Notes under the pieces: generated by a model | Told to the model about the DNA's origin: nothing | The model's database searches: none | Seen by the model: only the letters and a program-made list of their open reading frames with translations | From: Cognatundibacterium rivi | GTDB taxonomy: Bacteria; Pseudomonadota; Gammaproteobacteria; Burkholderiales; Burkholderiaceae_D | DNA length: 64,000 bases | Direction: 5' to 3' | Assembly: GCF_018139565.1 (NCBI RefSeq) | Contig: NZ_JAGSPK010000003.1 | Location: forward strand, 434,001-498,000 | Translations under genes and position numbers: made by a program | Part shown: positions 36,044 to 44,504 of the stretch, piece by piece | Layout of the letters: every line of letters begins with the position of its first letter | Position numbering within the stretch: the stretch's first letter is position 1

Positions 36044-36619
36044 ATGAAACTCATTATTCTCGACCGTGATGGTGTCATCAATCATGATTCCGATGCCTTC
36101 ATCAAGTCGCCGGATGAATGGGTGCCTATTCCCGGTTCGCTGCAAGCGATTGCCCGCCTGAATCAGGCGGGTTATCGCGTGGTGGTGGCAACCAATCAGT
36201 CGGGGATCGGGCGTAAGTTGTTTGATATGGCTACGCTCAATGCGATTCACCAGAAGATGCATGCAGCCGCACAACAAGTCGGTGCGACGATTGATGCAGT
36301 CTTTTTCTGCCCGCATATGGCAGATGAAAATTGCGATTGCCGCAAACCTAAACCAGGAATGTTGCACGAAATCTCCCGCCGCTATGAAGTGAATCTGAAA
36401 GGCGTGCATAGCATCGGCGACTCCTTGCGCGACCTGCAATCTGGCTTTGTGGTCGGCTGCATTCCCCATCTGGTGTTGACCGGTAAAGGTCGTAAAACAC
36501 AGGAAAAAGGCGGGCTGCCACCTGGTACACAAATTCATCCTGACCTTGCAAGCATGGTTGATCATTTGCTTGCGGCAAATCAGGCTGATAACAAAACTGA
36601 CATTAATATTGCGATCTGA
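36044..36619 (+). CDS. gmhB: D-glycero-beta-D-manno-heptose 1,7-bisphosphate 7-phosphatase
   Basis: A 191-aa HAD-superfamily phosphatase for LPS heptose synthesis. Motif I is LDRDGVIN (Asp7, Asp9), motif II ATNQSG, and the zinc-binding loop CPHMADENCDCRKPKPGM is the hallmark of GmhB; motif IV is SIGDSLRDLQ. The start at 36044 follows AAGGATTTGCCG, preferable to 36023. It lies 23 bp after glyS and 32 bp before the acyltransferase gene, in the usual order for this bacterial group. Confidence 0.95.
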   Translation: MKLIILDRDGVINHDSDAFIKSPDEWVPIPGSLQAIARLNQAGYRVVVATNQSGIGRKLFDMATLNAIHQKMHAAAQQVGATIDAVFFCPHMADENCDCRKPKPGMLHEISRRYEVNLKGVHSIGDSLRDLQSGFVVGCIPHLVLTGKGRKTQEKGGLPPGTQIHPDLASMVDHLLAANQADNKTDINIAI

Positions 36620-36651
36620 CTCTGCTGTCGGTCGTCATCAACGGAAATCTC

Positions 36652-37398
36652 ATGTATCGCGCACTTCTTTTTATCCGCTCTTTTATTTTCATGTTGCTGA
36701 TGATTGCCATCACGGTGATCTGGTCGCCCATCAGCATGCTGTTCGCGTTTCTGCCGTATAACCAGCGTTACTACATTACAGCGCGCTGGAATGTCTTTGT
36801 GGTGTGGGCTGCCAGAGTCGTTTGCGGCATCCGCTACGAATTCAAAGGTTATGAGAATTTCCCTGATGCGCCAGCGATTATTTTGTCTAAACACCAGTCG
36901 GCATGGGAAACAATTTTCCTGCTGATGGCAACACCGAGACCACTGGTCTTTGTGTTCAAAAAAGAGATTACGTACATCCCGTTTTTTGGCTGGGCAATTT
37001 CTATGTTGCGCATGATTCCTATCGACAGAAAAAAAGGGAAAGATGCATTTGCTCAGGTCGTCAGCACGGGCAAGAAACGTCTGGCAGATGGTCAGTGGAT
37101 CATTATGTTCCCAGAAGGCACTCGTATTCCGGTCGGGAAAAAAGGCTCCTACAAAGGTGGTGGTGCCCGTCTGTCGGTAGAAACCAACACGCCAGTCGTA
37201 CCGATTGCGTTGAACTCAGGTGAGTGCTGGCCGAAAAATTCGTTTATCAAAAAACCCGGCCTGATCACAGTATCGGTGGGGAAACCGATCTCACCGGATG
37301 GCTGCACAGCTGCAGAACTGATGCAGAAAGTCGAAACCTGGATAGAAGCAGAAATGCGCGTGATTTCGCCTGACGTGTACAAAAACGAACAGCAATAA
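36652..37398 (+). CDS. plsC: 1-acyl-sn-glycerol-3-phosphate acyltransferase (PlsC-like)
   Basis: A 248-aa inner-membrane acyltransferase that converts lysophosphatidate to phosphatidate. An N-terminal membrane helix precedes the catalytic motif KHQSAWET (His81, with Glu in place of the usual Asp), then PFFGWAISMLRMIPIDR and FPEGTRI (from residue 153). The HX4E form of the motif is familiar in betaproteobacterial relatives. It follows gmhB closely. A GCCTGCCG/CGGCAGGC hairpin without a T-tract lies after it (37410-37436). Confidence 0.92.
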   Translation: MYRALLFIRSFIFMLLMIAITVIWSPISMLFAFLPYNQRYYITARWNVFVVWAARVVCGIRYEFKGYENFPDAPAIILSKHQSAWETIFLLMATPRPLVFVFKKEITYIPFFGWAISMLRMIPIDRKKGKDAFAQVVSTGKKRLADGQWIIMFPEGTRIPVGKKGSYKGGGARLSVETNTPVVPIALNSGECWPKNSFIKKPGLITVSVGKPISPDGCTAAELMQKVETWIEAEMRVISPDVYKNEQQ

Positions 37399-37409
37399 AC
37401 ACCGCCCAC

Positions 37410-37436
37410 GCCTGCCGTCAGAATACACCGGCAGGC
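37410..37436 (+). terminator. Hairpin after plsC, without a T-tract
   Basis: Arms GCCTGCCG and CGGCAGGC with an 11-nt loop, just after the plsC stop. There is no T run, so it may protect mRNA ends or act only weakly as a terminator. Confidence 0.4.
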
Positions 37437-37598
37437 GCTGCATCAACGGCAAAGCTACTAACCACCGACCGCCACTTCTGGCGACTTCTGCGGAATTTTT
37501 CTACTTGGTATACATTGCGCACTGGCTCATCTCTTTTTTGTTGTTGCGGATAAAAGCGTGCAAAACAAGCTCAGTGTACTCAGTGTGTCTCGGTTGAA

Positions 37599-38519
37599 AT
37601 GAAATCCCCGCTCCCATCTTTAGGTAAAGCAATACAACGCGCCTTGCAACTGGATTTATTCAGTGATTTCCTGGTGTCGGAACGCCTGCGTACACCGCCA
37701 CCACAACCGGGCAACCGGGCGGTGCAACCACCTGCGACCTTACAGGCACCGCCGCAGTTAGCATCGCCAGAGACCGATACAGAGCGGCGAACAGGTGATC
37801 TGCGACGCGTACAGTTACAAGGAACTTGGCTGACATATCAGCTGCAAAGATCGAAGCGACGCAGCATAGGCTTCCTGATCAACGAAGACGGCCTGCGCAT
37901 TACCGCGCCACGCTGGGTGACGCTTGCCGATATTGAAAAAGCCATCCATGAAAAGCAGGCGTGGATCTTGCGCAAACTGGCGGAACGGCGCGAACTGACG
38001 GCACGTCGTCTGCGTCCGCTGATGCAATGGTGTGATGGTGCCCGTCTGCCCTATCTGGGCAATGAAATTACCTTACGCATCACACCTGGCTCCACCAGTG
38101 GTACACATTTCCGGCACGATGCCAATGAACTGATGATCAGCCTGCCTCATGCGGCCAGCGAGCAGCAATTGAAAGACCGCGTACAGGCATGGCTGCAGCA
38201 GGAAGCCAGACGAGAATTTAATCAGCGCTTACCCATCTTCGCCGAGAAATTAAATGTGCGTTATCACAGCATGTCATTGTCGTCCGCAACGACACGCTGG
38301 GGATCATGCACGTCGCAAGGCAAGATAAGACTGAACTGGCGACTGATCCATTTTTCACCGCAGATTATTGATTATGTGGTCGCACATGAGCTCGCGCATT
38401 TGCGCGAAATGAACCATAGTCCGCGCTTCTGGGCAACGGTACAATCGGTCTTCCCTGACTTTGAAATTGCCCGCCATCAGTTGCGCCAACACGCCAGCGC
38501 TGATCTGCCTGAATTTTGA
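37599..38519 (+). CDS. YgjP/SprT-like zinc metallopeptidase
   Basis: A 306-aa protein whose C-terminal half is a YgjP-type (DUF45) metallopeptidase: the zinc motif HELAH (residues 263-267) is followed by LREMNHSPRFW, which supplies a third ligand, and preceded by LSSATTRWGSCTSQGKIRLN, a conserved family block. The N-terminal 70 residues are Pro/Gln-rich and probably disordered. Substrate unknown; the family is sometimes linked to UTP or nucleic-acid metabolism in E. coli, but that is not safe to transfer. It ends 2 bp before element C of the palindromic-box family begins to unfold. Confidence 0.87.
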   Translation: MKSPLPSLGKAIQRALQLDLFSDFLVSERLRTPPPQPGNRAVQPPATLQAPPQLASPETDTERRTGDLRRVQLQGTWLTYQLQRSKRRSIGFLINEDGLRITAPRWVTLADIEKAIHEKQAWILRKLAERRELTARRLRPLMQWCDGARLPYLGNEITLRITPGSTSGTHFRHDANELMISLPHAASEQQLKDRVQAWLQQEARREFNQRLPIFAEKLNVRYHSMSLSSATTRWGSCTSQGKIRLNWRLIHFSPQIIDYVVAHELAHLREMNHSPRFWATVQSVFPDFEIARHQLRQHASADLPEF

Positions 38520-38525
38520 AAAATG

Positions 38526-38607
38526 GGGGAGTATCCTGAATATTCCCCCTGTTATCAGCATTAATACTCAGAGTTTTTGAATAAATTTGATTTACTCCCC
38601 CCAGTAT
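38526..38607. repeat. Palindromic GC-box element, copy C, in the gloA leader
   Basis: Half box GGGGGAGTAT (38526-38535) faces a full box TTACTCCCCCCAGTAT (38592-38607). The full box ends 14 bp before the gloA ATG, right next to its ribosome site AAGGA. An extra TATTCCCCC sits at 38542-38550. It matches copies A and B in layout, but the inner sequence is different. Confidence 0.7.
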
Positions 38608-38621
38608 ATAAAGGAAAACGC

Positions 38622-39020
38622 ATGCGCATTCTGCACACCATGTTACGCGTCGGTAACTTACAACGATCGATTGATTTTTATACCGAAGTTCTTGGCATGA
38701 AATTACTCCGCCAGTCGGATAATCCAGAATACAAATACACGCTGGCATTTTTAGGCTACGGCAGCAACCCTGAGCATGCCGAACTGGAACTGACTTACAA
38801 CTACGGCGTTGAGCAATACGATATGGGCACCGCGTATGGACACATCGCGATTGCTGTCGCTGACGCGTATGCGGCCTGCGAAGCCGTTAAAGCACGCGGC
38901 GGCAATGTGACACGTGAGGCTGGCCCGGTGAAAGGTGGCAGCACAGTGATTGCATTTGTACAGGATCCTGACGGCTATAAAATTGAATTCATCCAGCGGA
39001 TGTCTGAGGTTAGCCTGTAA
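38622..39020 (+). CDS. gloA: Lactoylglutathione lyase (glyoxalase I)
   Basis: A 132-aa metalloenzyme that isomerises the methylglyoxal-glutathione hemithioacetal to S-lactoylglutathione. All four metal ligands align with E. coli GlxI: His5, Glu56, His74 and Glu122. The length and absence of the extra loops suggest the Ni-dependent bacterial class. The start at 38622 follows AAGGAAAACGC. The promoter region overlaps the YgjP gene end and palindromic-box element C, which could be a regulatory site for this gene. Confidence 0.97.
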   Translation: MRILHTMLRVGNLQRSIDFYTEVLGMKLLRQSDNPEYKYTLAFLGYGSNPEHAELELTYNYGVEQYDMGTAYGHIAIAVADAYAACEAVKARGGNVTREAGPVKGGSTVIAFVQDPDGYKIEFIQRMSEVSL

Positions 39021-39065
39021 GGTTCACTGCAATAAGCTCCTATCGCTGTACGAGCCAGCTCAAAT

Positions 39066-39094
39066 AAAAAAGCGCAGAAATTCTGCGCTTTTTT
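39066..39094. terminator. Bidirectional terminator after gloA
   Basis: Stem AAAAGCGCAGAA / TTCTGCGCTTTT with almost no loop and flanking A and T runs. It serves gloA (plus) and the 41-aa membrane-protein gene (minus). Confidence 0.9.
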
Positions 39095-39124
39095 CATGCG
39101 AGTCCAAAGTCAAACTTCGTTCCG

Positions 39125-39250
39125 CTACCTCTGCTCCGGCTCCTTTTCCCTTTCATCCGGACGACTCACCATCTGATTAATTGCTTTTGCAAGGAACAGC
39201 ATACTCAGAATAAACAGCAGTAATAAACCGGTAAAAATGGCCGTCCACAT
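39125..39250 (-). CDS. 41-residue single-pass membrane micro-protein
   Basis: A frame of 41 codons: an N-terminal hydrophobic helix (MWTAIFTGLLLLFILSMLFL), then AKAINQMVSRPDE and a charged tail ending EPEQR. The single helix plus acidic/basic cytoplasmic tail is typical of small inner-membrane accessory proteins. A good promoter (39281-39310) lies just upstream and a terminator just downstream (39066-39094), giving a complete transcription unit. The ribosome site (TGAGTTTCGCAC) is weak. I do not recognise the family; a resemblance to OadG-type small subunits is only superficial. Confidence 0.6.
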   Translation of the reverse strand: MWTAIFTGLLLLFILSMLFLAKAINQMVSRPDEREKEPEQR

Positions 39251-39280
39251 GTGCGAAACTCAGACAAAAGAAAGTCTTTC

Positions 39281-39310
39281 TTTATAGCAACTAAAGGCCT
39301 GCAAGGTCAA
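39281..39310 (-). promoter_or_regulatory. Sigma-70 promoter of the 41-aa gene
   Basis: On the minus strand TTGACC (39310-39305) and TATAAA (39286-39281) are separated by 18 bp. Transcription would start near 39274, giving a leader of about 24 nt before the ATG at 39250. Confidence 0.6.
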
Positions 39311-39474
39311 TGATGTTCCCCTAAATCAATTATTCATTGATTAAGTATTTTTCATTATTTAACCTTTAATGCCTGAATGTGATTTGTGAGCGGTAAGACG
39401 ATAGTCTTGCATCAGATACGGAGCCAATCCGGTAACGGCGCATGTCAGCTAATGCCAATAAAGCCCGCAAACAA

Positions 39475-41121
39475 TCAGACGTGTCCGTAACGGCGGAAAT
39501 ACGCAATCAGGCCACTGGTTGATGTATCCAACTGAGCATCATTCGTCTGATCGCCCAAAATAGCCGGCAACAAGCGATTCGCCAGTTGCTTACCTAATTC
39601 GACACCCCATTGGTCGAATGAATTAATGCTCCAGATTACGCCTTGCACAAAAACTTTATGCTCATACAGCGCCAGCAGCATCCCAAGCTGGAAAGGATCA
39701 AGACCGGGCATCAGTATCGTGGTGGAAGGCTGATTACCCGCAAACACTTTGTGCGGCAGAAGTTTCGCAATCTGCGCCTCACTCAACCCCGCTTGCGTTA
39801 ACTCTTCACGTGCTTGTGCCTCTGTTTTACCAAACGCCAGTGCAGCGCTTTGTGCCAGACAATTCGCCAGCAATGGTGCCTGATGGCCGGGTAAAGGAAA
39901 ATCACTGGAAGCCGCTACCACAAAATCACAAGGAATCAACCAGCCGCCCTGATGCAATAACTGAAAGAAAGCATGTTGCCCGTTCACGCCAATCTCGCCC
40001 CAGACGATGGGGTTGGCATGACAAGTCAAAGCCTGACCATCACGATCAACCGCTTTGCCATTCGACTCCATTTCCAATTGCTGCAAAAATGCCGGCAGAT
40101 GGCGCATAGACTCGTTGTACGGCAGTATCGCTGTGGTTTCCGCGCCGAGAAAATTCGTATTCCAGATCGAAATCAGTGCCATCAGGACAGGCAGATTTTG
40201 TTCCAGCGGCGTCGTTCTGAAATGAGTATCCATCGCCTCCGCGCCCATCAAGAGCCGCTCAAAACCACTCATGCCTATCGCCAGCGCCACCGACAATCCC
40301 ACGGCGGACCACAAAGAATAACGACCGCCGACCCAATCCCAGATTTCAAGGATATTGCTATCGGGGATACCGAACTCATGCGCTTTGGCCGGGCTGGAAG
40401 TGACCGCAATAAAATGCTTGGCAATCGCCCACTCCTCCATTGCAGCCGCCATCAGCCAGGTACGCGCTGTATGCGCATTAATGCTGGTTTCTTGTGTCGT
40501 AAACGTTTTGGATGCCACCACAAACAGCGTTGTGCGCGGATCGAGCTCTTCGAGCAAAGGTGCCAGATGCGCACTGTCGAGATTCGAGACGTAATAAAAT
40601 TTCAGATGCGGATGTTGCAAAGCAGACAGCGCGCGGGTTGCCAGCTTGGGGCCCAGATCGGAACCACCGATACCGATGTTCACAATATTCTGTATCGCAT
40701 CGCCTTTAAAGCCACGCCATAAACCGCTGCGCACACGTTCAACAATGTCGCGCATCTGCTTGCGCACCGCACGCACCTGCGGCATCACGTCATTATCGAC
40801 AGCTGGAAACGCCTTGTAATCCATGTGGCGCAAGGCGGTGTGCAACACAGCACGGTCTTCACTGATGTTAATTTTTTCGCCGGAAAACATACGATCACGC
40901 CAGCCTTCAACATCGGCTAAACGTGCCAATGCCATCAGGCTGTCGAGCGCAGGCTGATCCAGACGTTGCTTGGAATAATCGACCAGCAAGCCTTCCAGTT
41001 CTGATGAGAAACGTTGAAATCGCTGGCTGTCCTGTGCAAACAGATCACGTAAATGCGTTTTCTCGAGGCGCTTCTGATGTTCTAACAGGGATAACCATTC
41101 CGGCGTCAGCGTAATATTCAT
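39475..41121 (-). CDS. pgi: Glucose-6-phosphate isomerase
   Basis: A 548-aa cytoplasmic enzyme of glycolysis/gluconeogenesis interconverting glucose-6-P and fructose-6-P. Signatures NIGIGGSDLGPKLATRAL, the catalytic Glu in MESNGK, GEIGVNGQHAFFQLLHQG (catalytic His) and the Lys block YEHKVFVQGVIWSINSFDQW are intact. Length equals E. coli Pgi. It is 56 bp after rsmA on the same strand but is probably transcribed separately or as the tail of that operon. Confidence 0.98.
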   Translation of the reverse strand: MNITLTPEWLSLLEHQKRLEKTHLRDLFAQDSQRFQRFSSELEGLLVDYSKQRLDQPALDSLMALARLADVEGWRDRMFSGEKINISEDRAVLHTALRHMDYKAFPAVDNDVMPQVRAVRKQMRDIVERVRSGLWRGFKGDAIQNIVNIGIGGSDLGPKLATRALSALQHPHLKFYYVSNLDSAHLAPLLEELDPRTTLFVVASKTFTTQETSINAHTARTWLMAAAMEEWAIAKHFIAVTSSPAKAHEFGIPDSNILEIWDWVGGRYSLWSAVGLSVALAIGMSGFERLLMGAEAMDTHFRTTPLEQNLPVLMALISIWNTNFLGAETTAILPYNESMRHLPAFLQQLEMESNGKAVDRDGQALTCHANPIVWGEIGVNGQHAFFQLLHQGGWLIPCDFVVAASSDFPLPGHQAPLLANCLAQSAALAFGKTEAQAREELTQAGLSEAQIAKLLPHKVFAGNQPSTTILMPGLDPFQLGMLLALYEHKVFVQGVIWSINSFDQWGVELGKQLANRLLPAILGDQTNDAQLDTSTSGLIAYFRRYGHV

Positions 41122-41177
41122 AGCGTCAAAACCAATGTGAACTGAAAGTGAAAAATTAATCCGCAGTTAAGCAGAAA

Positions 41178-41954
41178 TTATGCAGCAGGCAGAAGGCGAG
41201 CCAGATTGACATATTGTTCAAGCGCGATTGTCTCAGGCCGCGCTTGCGGATCGATACCGGCGTCAATTAACTGTTGCTCGGTAAACATCCCGGCGACGCA
41301 ATTCCGCACTACTTTACGTCGCTGCGAAAACGCTTTTGTTACAACCGCTTCAAGATTTTTTTGCTCGCACGCCAGCATTTCAGCTTTCGGAATCATGCGC
41401 ACAATCGCCGAATCCACTTTCGGCGGTGGATCAAAAGCCTCTGGAGGTACGATGAATAATAAATCCATGTGATAACGCCATTGCAGCATGACCGACAAGC
41501 GTCCGTACGCTTTGCTGCCCGGCGTTGCGACCATGCGCTCAACCACTTCTTTTTGCAACATAAAATGCTGATCCTGCACCAGCGGTGCAATTTCAGCGAG
41601 ACGGAACAACAAGGGGCTGGAAATGTTGTACGGCAAGTTACCGACGACCCGCAATTTCTTTCCCTCAGGTACAGGGATGGAGGAGAAATCAAATTTCAAT
41701 GCATCACCTTCATGCACGATCAGTTTTTCGGCAGAAAAACTTTTCTTGAGGCGAACGACCAGATCGCGATCCAGCTCGACGACATGCATTTGCGTTACAC
41801 CTTCGAGCAGTAAGCGCGTCATCGCGGCGAGACCAGGGCCGATCTCAACCATCGTATCACCAGCCTGCGGATTGATAGAGCGGATAATCTGGCTCAATAC
41901 CAATTGATCGGTCAGAAAATTCTGACCGAAACGTTTACGTGGAATATGTTTCAT
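41178..41954 (-). CDS. rsmA: 16S rRNA dimethyladenosine transferase (KsgA)
   Basis: A 258-aa SAM-dependent methyltransferase that dimethylates A1518 and A1519 of 16S rRNA, a late step in small-subunit assembly. Motifs: KRFGQNFL at the start, SAM site [11 protein letters not shown], and the catalytic NLPYNIS. The start overlaps the pdxA stop (ATGA at 41951-41954). Last gene of the lptD-surA-pdxA-rsmA unit, the same order as in E. coli and many relatives. Confidence 0.98.
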   Translation of the reverse strand: MKHIPRKRFGQNFLTDQLVLSQIIRSINPQAGDTMVEIGPGLAAMTRLLLEGVTQMHVVELDRDLVVRLKKSFSAEKLIVHEGDALKFDFSSIPVPEGKKLRVVGNLPYNISSPLLFRLAEIAPLVQDQHFMLQKEVVERMVATPGSKAYGRLSVMLQWRYHMDLLFIVPPEAFDPPPKVDSAIVRMIPKAEMLACEQKNLEAVVTKAFSQRRKVVRNCVAGMFTEQQLIDAGIDPQARPETIALEQYVNLARLLPAA

Positions 41955-42994
41955 GATGATGTTTTGTTTTTTGCCATAACAGCAGCAGTGCGTATTGCGA
42001 CCTGCATGCTGCCGATATCGGCATGTCCCACGCCTTTTGCAGCGAGGTCAAGCGCCGTGCCGTGATCGACGGAGGTACGGATCAGCGGCAGACCCAGAGT
42101 AATATTGACGCCCAGCCCGAAACTCGCATGCTTGAGAACCGCAAGGCCCTGATCGTGATACATCGCCAGCACGCAATCCGCATCCGCCAGATATTTTTGC
42201 TGAAACAAAGTATCAGCCGGATAAGGGCCGCTGACATTGATGCCCATGTTTTGCGCCTGCTGAATCACGGGTGTGATGACGCTGATCTCTTCAGTGCCGA
42301 GATAACCGTTTTCACCGGCATGAGGATTCAAACCAGCAACAAGAATTCGAGGCTGCGACAGACCGAACTTGCCACGTAAATCGGAATCAATGATCTGTAT
42401 CGTGCGCAATAAATGCTCTGGCTGTATTGCCTGCGGAACGTCTTTTAATGGTAAATGCGTGGTTGCCAGCGCAACGCGTAAAGCTTGTGGCAGATGAGCG
42501 CTGGCTTCGCAGGCGAGCATCATCACTACTTGCGGGATATGCGTTTTTTCTGCGAAATATTCTGTATGGCCGCTAAATTTCACACCGGCATCGTTGATCG
42601 TGCTTTTCTGCAAAGGAGCAGTAACGACGGCATCACACCAACCTTGCTCCACCGTTTCGATAGCAATATCCAATGTATGCAATACCGCGCGGCCATTACG
42701 CGGATCCAGCTGGCCGGCAACGACATGCGCACTCAGCGGGCAATCAATGACGCTCATGCGGTCTGCGGGAATGGCAGACAAACCGTAATTTCTGACTGCT
42801 TCGATCGAGACTGCCATCAGGCGAATGGCCGGATCAATCTCATTTGCCAGCATCGCCAGATAAGCAGCGTCCCCGATCAGTACCGGCCGGACTTCGTGCC
42901 GTAAAGACCAGGCCGCACGCAACGAGATTTCCGGACCAATTCCTGCCGGTTCTCCTACCGTCAGGGCTATGACCGGCAATCTTGCTTCAGGCAT
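41951..42994 (-). CDS. pdxA: 4-hydroxythreonine-4-phosphate dehydrogenase
   Basis: A 347-aa NAD- and metal-dependent dehydrogenase of pyridoxal phosphate synthesis. Typical blocks: [36 protein letters not shown] (metal His), [13 protein letters not shown] and [12 protein letters not shown]. Its start overlaps the surA stop (TAATG), and its stop overlaps the rsmA start, so expression is tightly coupled. Confidence 0.97.
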   Translation of the reverse strand: MPEARLPVIALTVGEPAGIGPEISLRAAWSLRHEVRPVLIGDAAYLAMLANEIDPAIRLMAVSIEAVRNYGLSAIPADRMSVIDCPLSAHVVAGQLDPRNGRAVLHTLDIAIETVEQGWCDAVVTAPLQKSTINDAGVKFSGHTEYFAEKTHIPQVVMMLACEASAHLPQALRVALATTHLPLKDVPQAIQPEHLLRTIQIIDSDLRGKFGLSQPRILVAGLNPHAGENGYLGTEEISVITPVIQQAQNMGINVSGPYPADTLFQQKYLADADCVLAMYHDQGLAVLKHASFGLGVNITLGLPLIRTSVDHGTALDLAAKGVGHADIGSMQVAIRTAAVMAKNKTSS

Positions 42995-44325
42995 TATTGA
43001 TCTTCCCGGTATTCAACATAGGTACGATCACGCAATTCGCGCAACCAATCCTGCAGCGCTTCATCCGATTTACGTTCGCGCAAAGCCTGACGCGCCGTCA
43101 TACGCTGGCGGTCTTTAGATTGATCTTCGGTTTTGCGTTCCAGTACCTGAATCAGATGGAAGCCGAACGGCGACTGTACAGGATCACTGACGTCATTGAT
43201 GGCGAGTTTATTCATCGCATCTTCAAATTCCTTCACGGTGTCGCCCGGGTAAATCCAGCCCAGATCACCGCCTTTGGACGCACTGCCATCAGCAGAATTG
43301 GTTTTAGCCAATTCTTCAAATGTTGCTGTTTTATTTTCTATCTGTTTTTTCAGATCCAGTAATTTCTGACGCGCTTCCGCTTCAGTCACGATCTGATTTG
43401 CTTTGATCAGGATATGGCGAACGCGGGTCTGCTGAACCGCCGCAACAGCAGGCTGTGCCTCGCTGGCCGCGCGCTTCCCGACCAGTTTTAAAATATGAAA
43501 GCCATTTGGGCTACGGACGATTTCAGAGAATTCGCCAACCTTGATTTTGTTGATCGCGTCAATAAACAATTGTGGAATACGGTCTTGTTCACGCCAACCG
43601 ATATCGCCGCCTTTCAAGGCTTCAGCGCTGTCGGAATAAGTCACAGCCAGCTTGGCAAAATCACCGCCCGAACGCAATTTCTGCACGACTTCTTCAGCAC
43701 GATTACGGCGCAGTGCAATTTGCTCGGCAGTAGCATTTTCAGGAATACGAACCAGAATATGCAGTAAGTTGATTTCTTGTTTGCCGACTTTGGCACTGGC
43801 TTCTGCTGCCAGGAAATTATCAATCTCAGACTCAGTAATCAGAATTTTGCTATCCACTTCACGTTCGCGAATACGTTGCATCATGATGTCGTCGCGGATT
43901 TCTTCGCGGAAACGCGCAAATGAAGTGCCTTCACGTTCGATCTGATTGCGGAACTCCTGCAGATTCATTTTATTCTGCTCAGCCATACGCTGTAATGTGC
44001 GATCCAGCATCACATCGTCAACCCGCATGCCATTTTCTTTGGCCAGCTGTAACTGGGCACGGTCAACAATCAGGCGTTCAATTAATTGTTTCTTTAATTC
44101 GGCGCGGTCAGGCAATGCCGTTCCTTGCGCTTTGAGCCGACGCTCAACAGACACGATGCGCTCATTAACCTCTTGCTGAGTGATCACTTCATCATTCACG
44201 ACCACGGCAATGCTGTTAATGGCTTGCGGTTTAGCAGGGGCTGATGCCTGTTGTGCCAGACTGAACTGACTTGTCAGCAAACTTGCGGAAACGGCCAAAA
44301 CAGAAATAAAAGTGCGTTGTTTCAT
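42994..44325 (-). CDS. surA: Periplasmic chaperone/peptidyl-prolyl isomerase SurA
   Basis: A 443-aa periplasmic chaperone for outer-membrane proteins such as LptD. A signal peptide ([19 protein letters not shown], ending near SLAQQ) is followed by the N-terminal chaperone domain with [15 protein letters not shown], two parvulin domains (starting near [13 protein letters not shown] and [13 protein letters not shown]) and a short C-terminal helix. The ATG at 44325 is chosen because it begins the signal peptide; an upstream ATG at 44343 is possible and neither has a strong ribosome site. Confidence 0.95.
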   Translation of the reverse strand: MKQRTFISVLAVSASLLTSQFSLAQQASAPAKPQAINSIAVVVNDEVITQQEVNERIVSVERRLKAQGTALPDRAELKKQLIERLIVDRAQLQLAKENGMRVDDVMLDRTLQRMAEQNKMNLQEFRNQIEREGTSFARFREEIRDDIMMQRIREREVDSKILITESEIDNFLAAEASAKVGKQEINLLHILVRIPENATAEQIALRRNRAEEVVQKLRSGGDFAKLAVTYSDSAEALKGGDIGWREQDRIPQLFIDAINKIKVGEFSEIVRSPNGFHILKLVGKRAASEAQPAVAAVQQTRVRHILIKANQIVTEAEARQKLLDLKKQIENKTATFEELAKTNSADGSASKGGDLGWIYPGDTVKEFEDAMNKLAINDVSDPVQSPFGFHLIQVLERKTEDQSKDRQRMTARQALRERKSDEALQDWLRELRDRTYVEYREDQ

Positions 44326-44504
44326 GTGCAATAAATGTCGCATAATGTTCTAAAAAGCTGGTTAAGCAAGGCGTCAGAGCAGCGTGTTCTGAGAGCGCAA
44401 AAGTTGCAATATACACGTTCGCTCTCATTTCACAAACAACCACATCCTGACATTGCCGCAGAGAAAATCGTCAATGACTTTTTTCTCGTCTAAACGAACG
44501 TCAA

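Noticed and set aside
39973-40722. 249-codon plus-strand frame opposite pgi
   Set aside because: Antisense shadow of a highly conserved enzyme; its composition (His/Arg/Gln-rich) is typical of reverse-frame artefacts.
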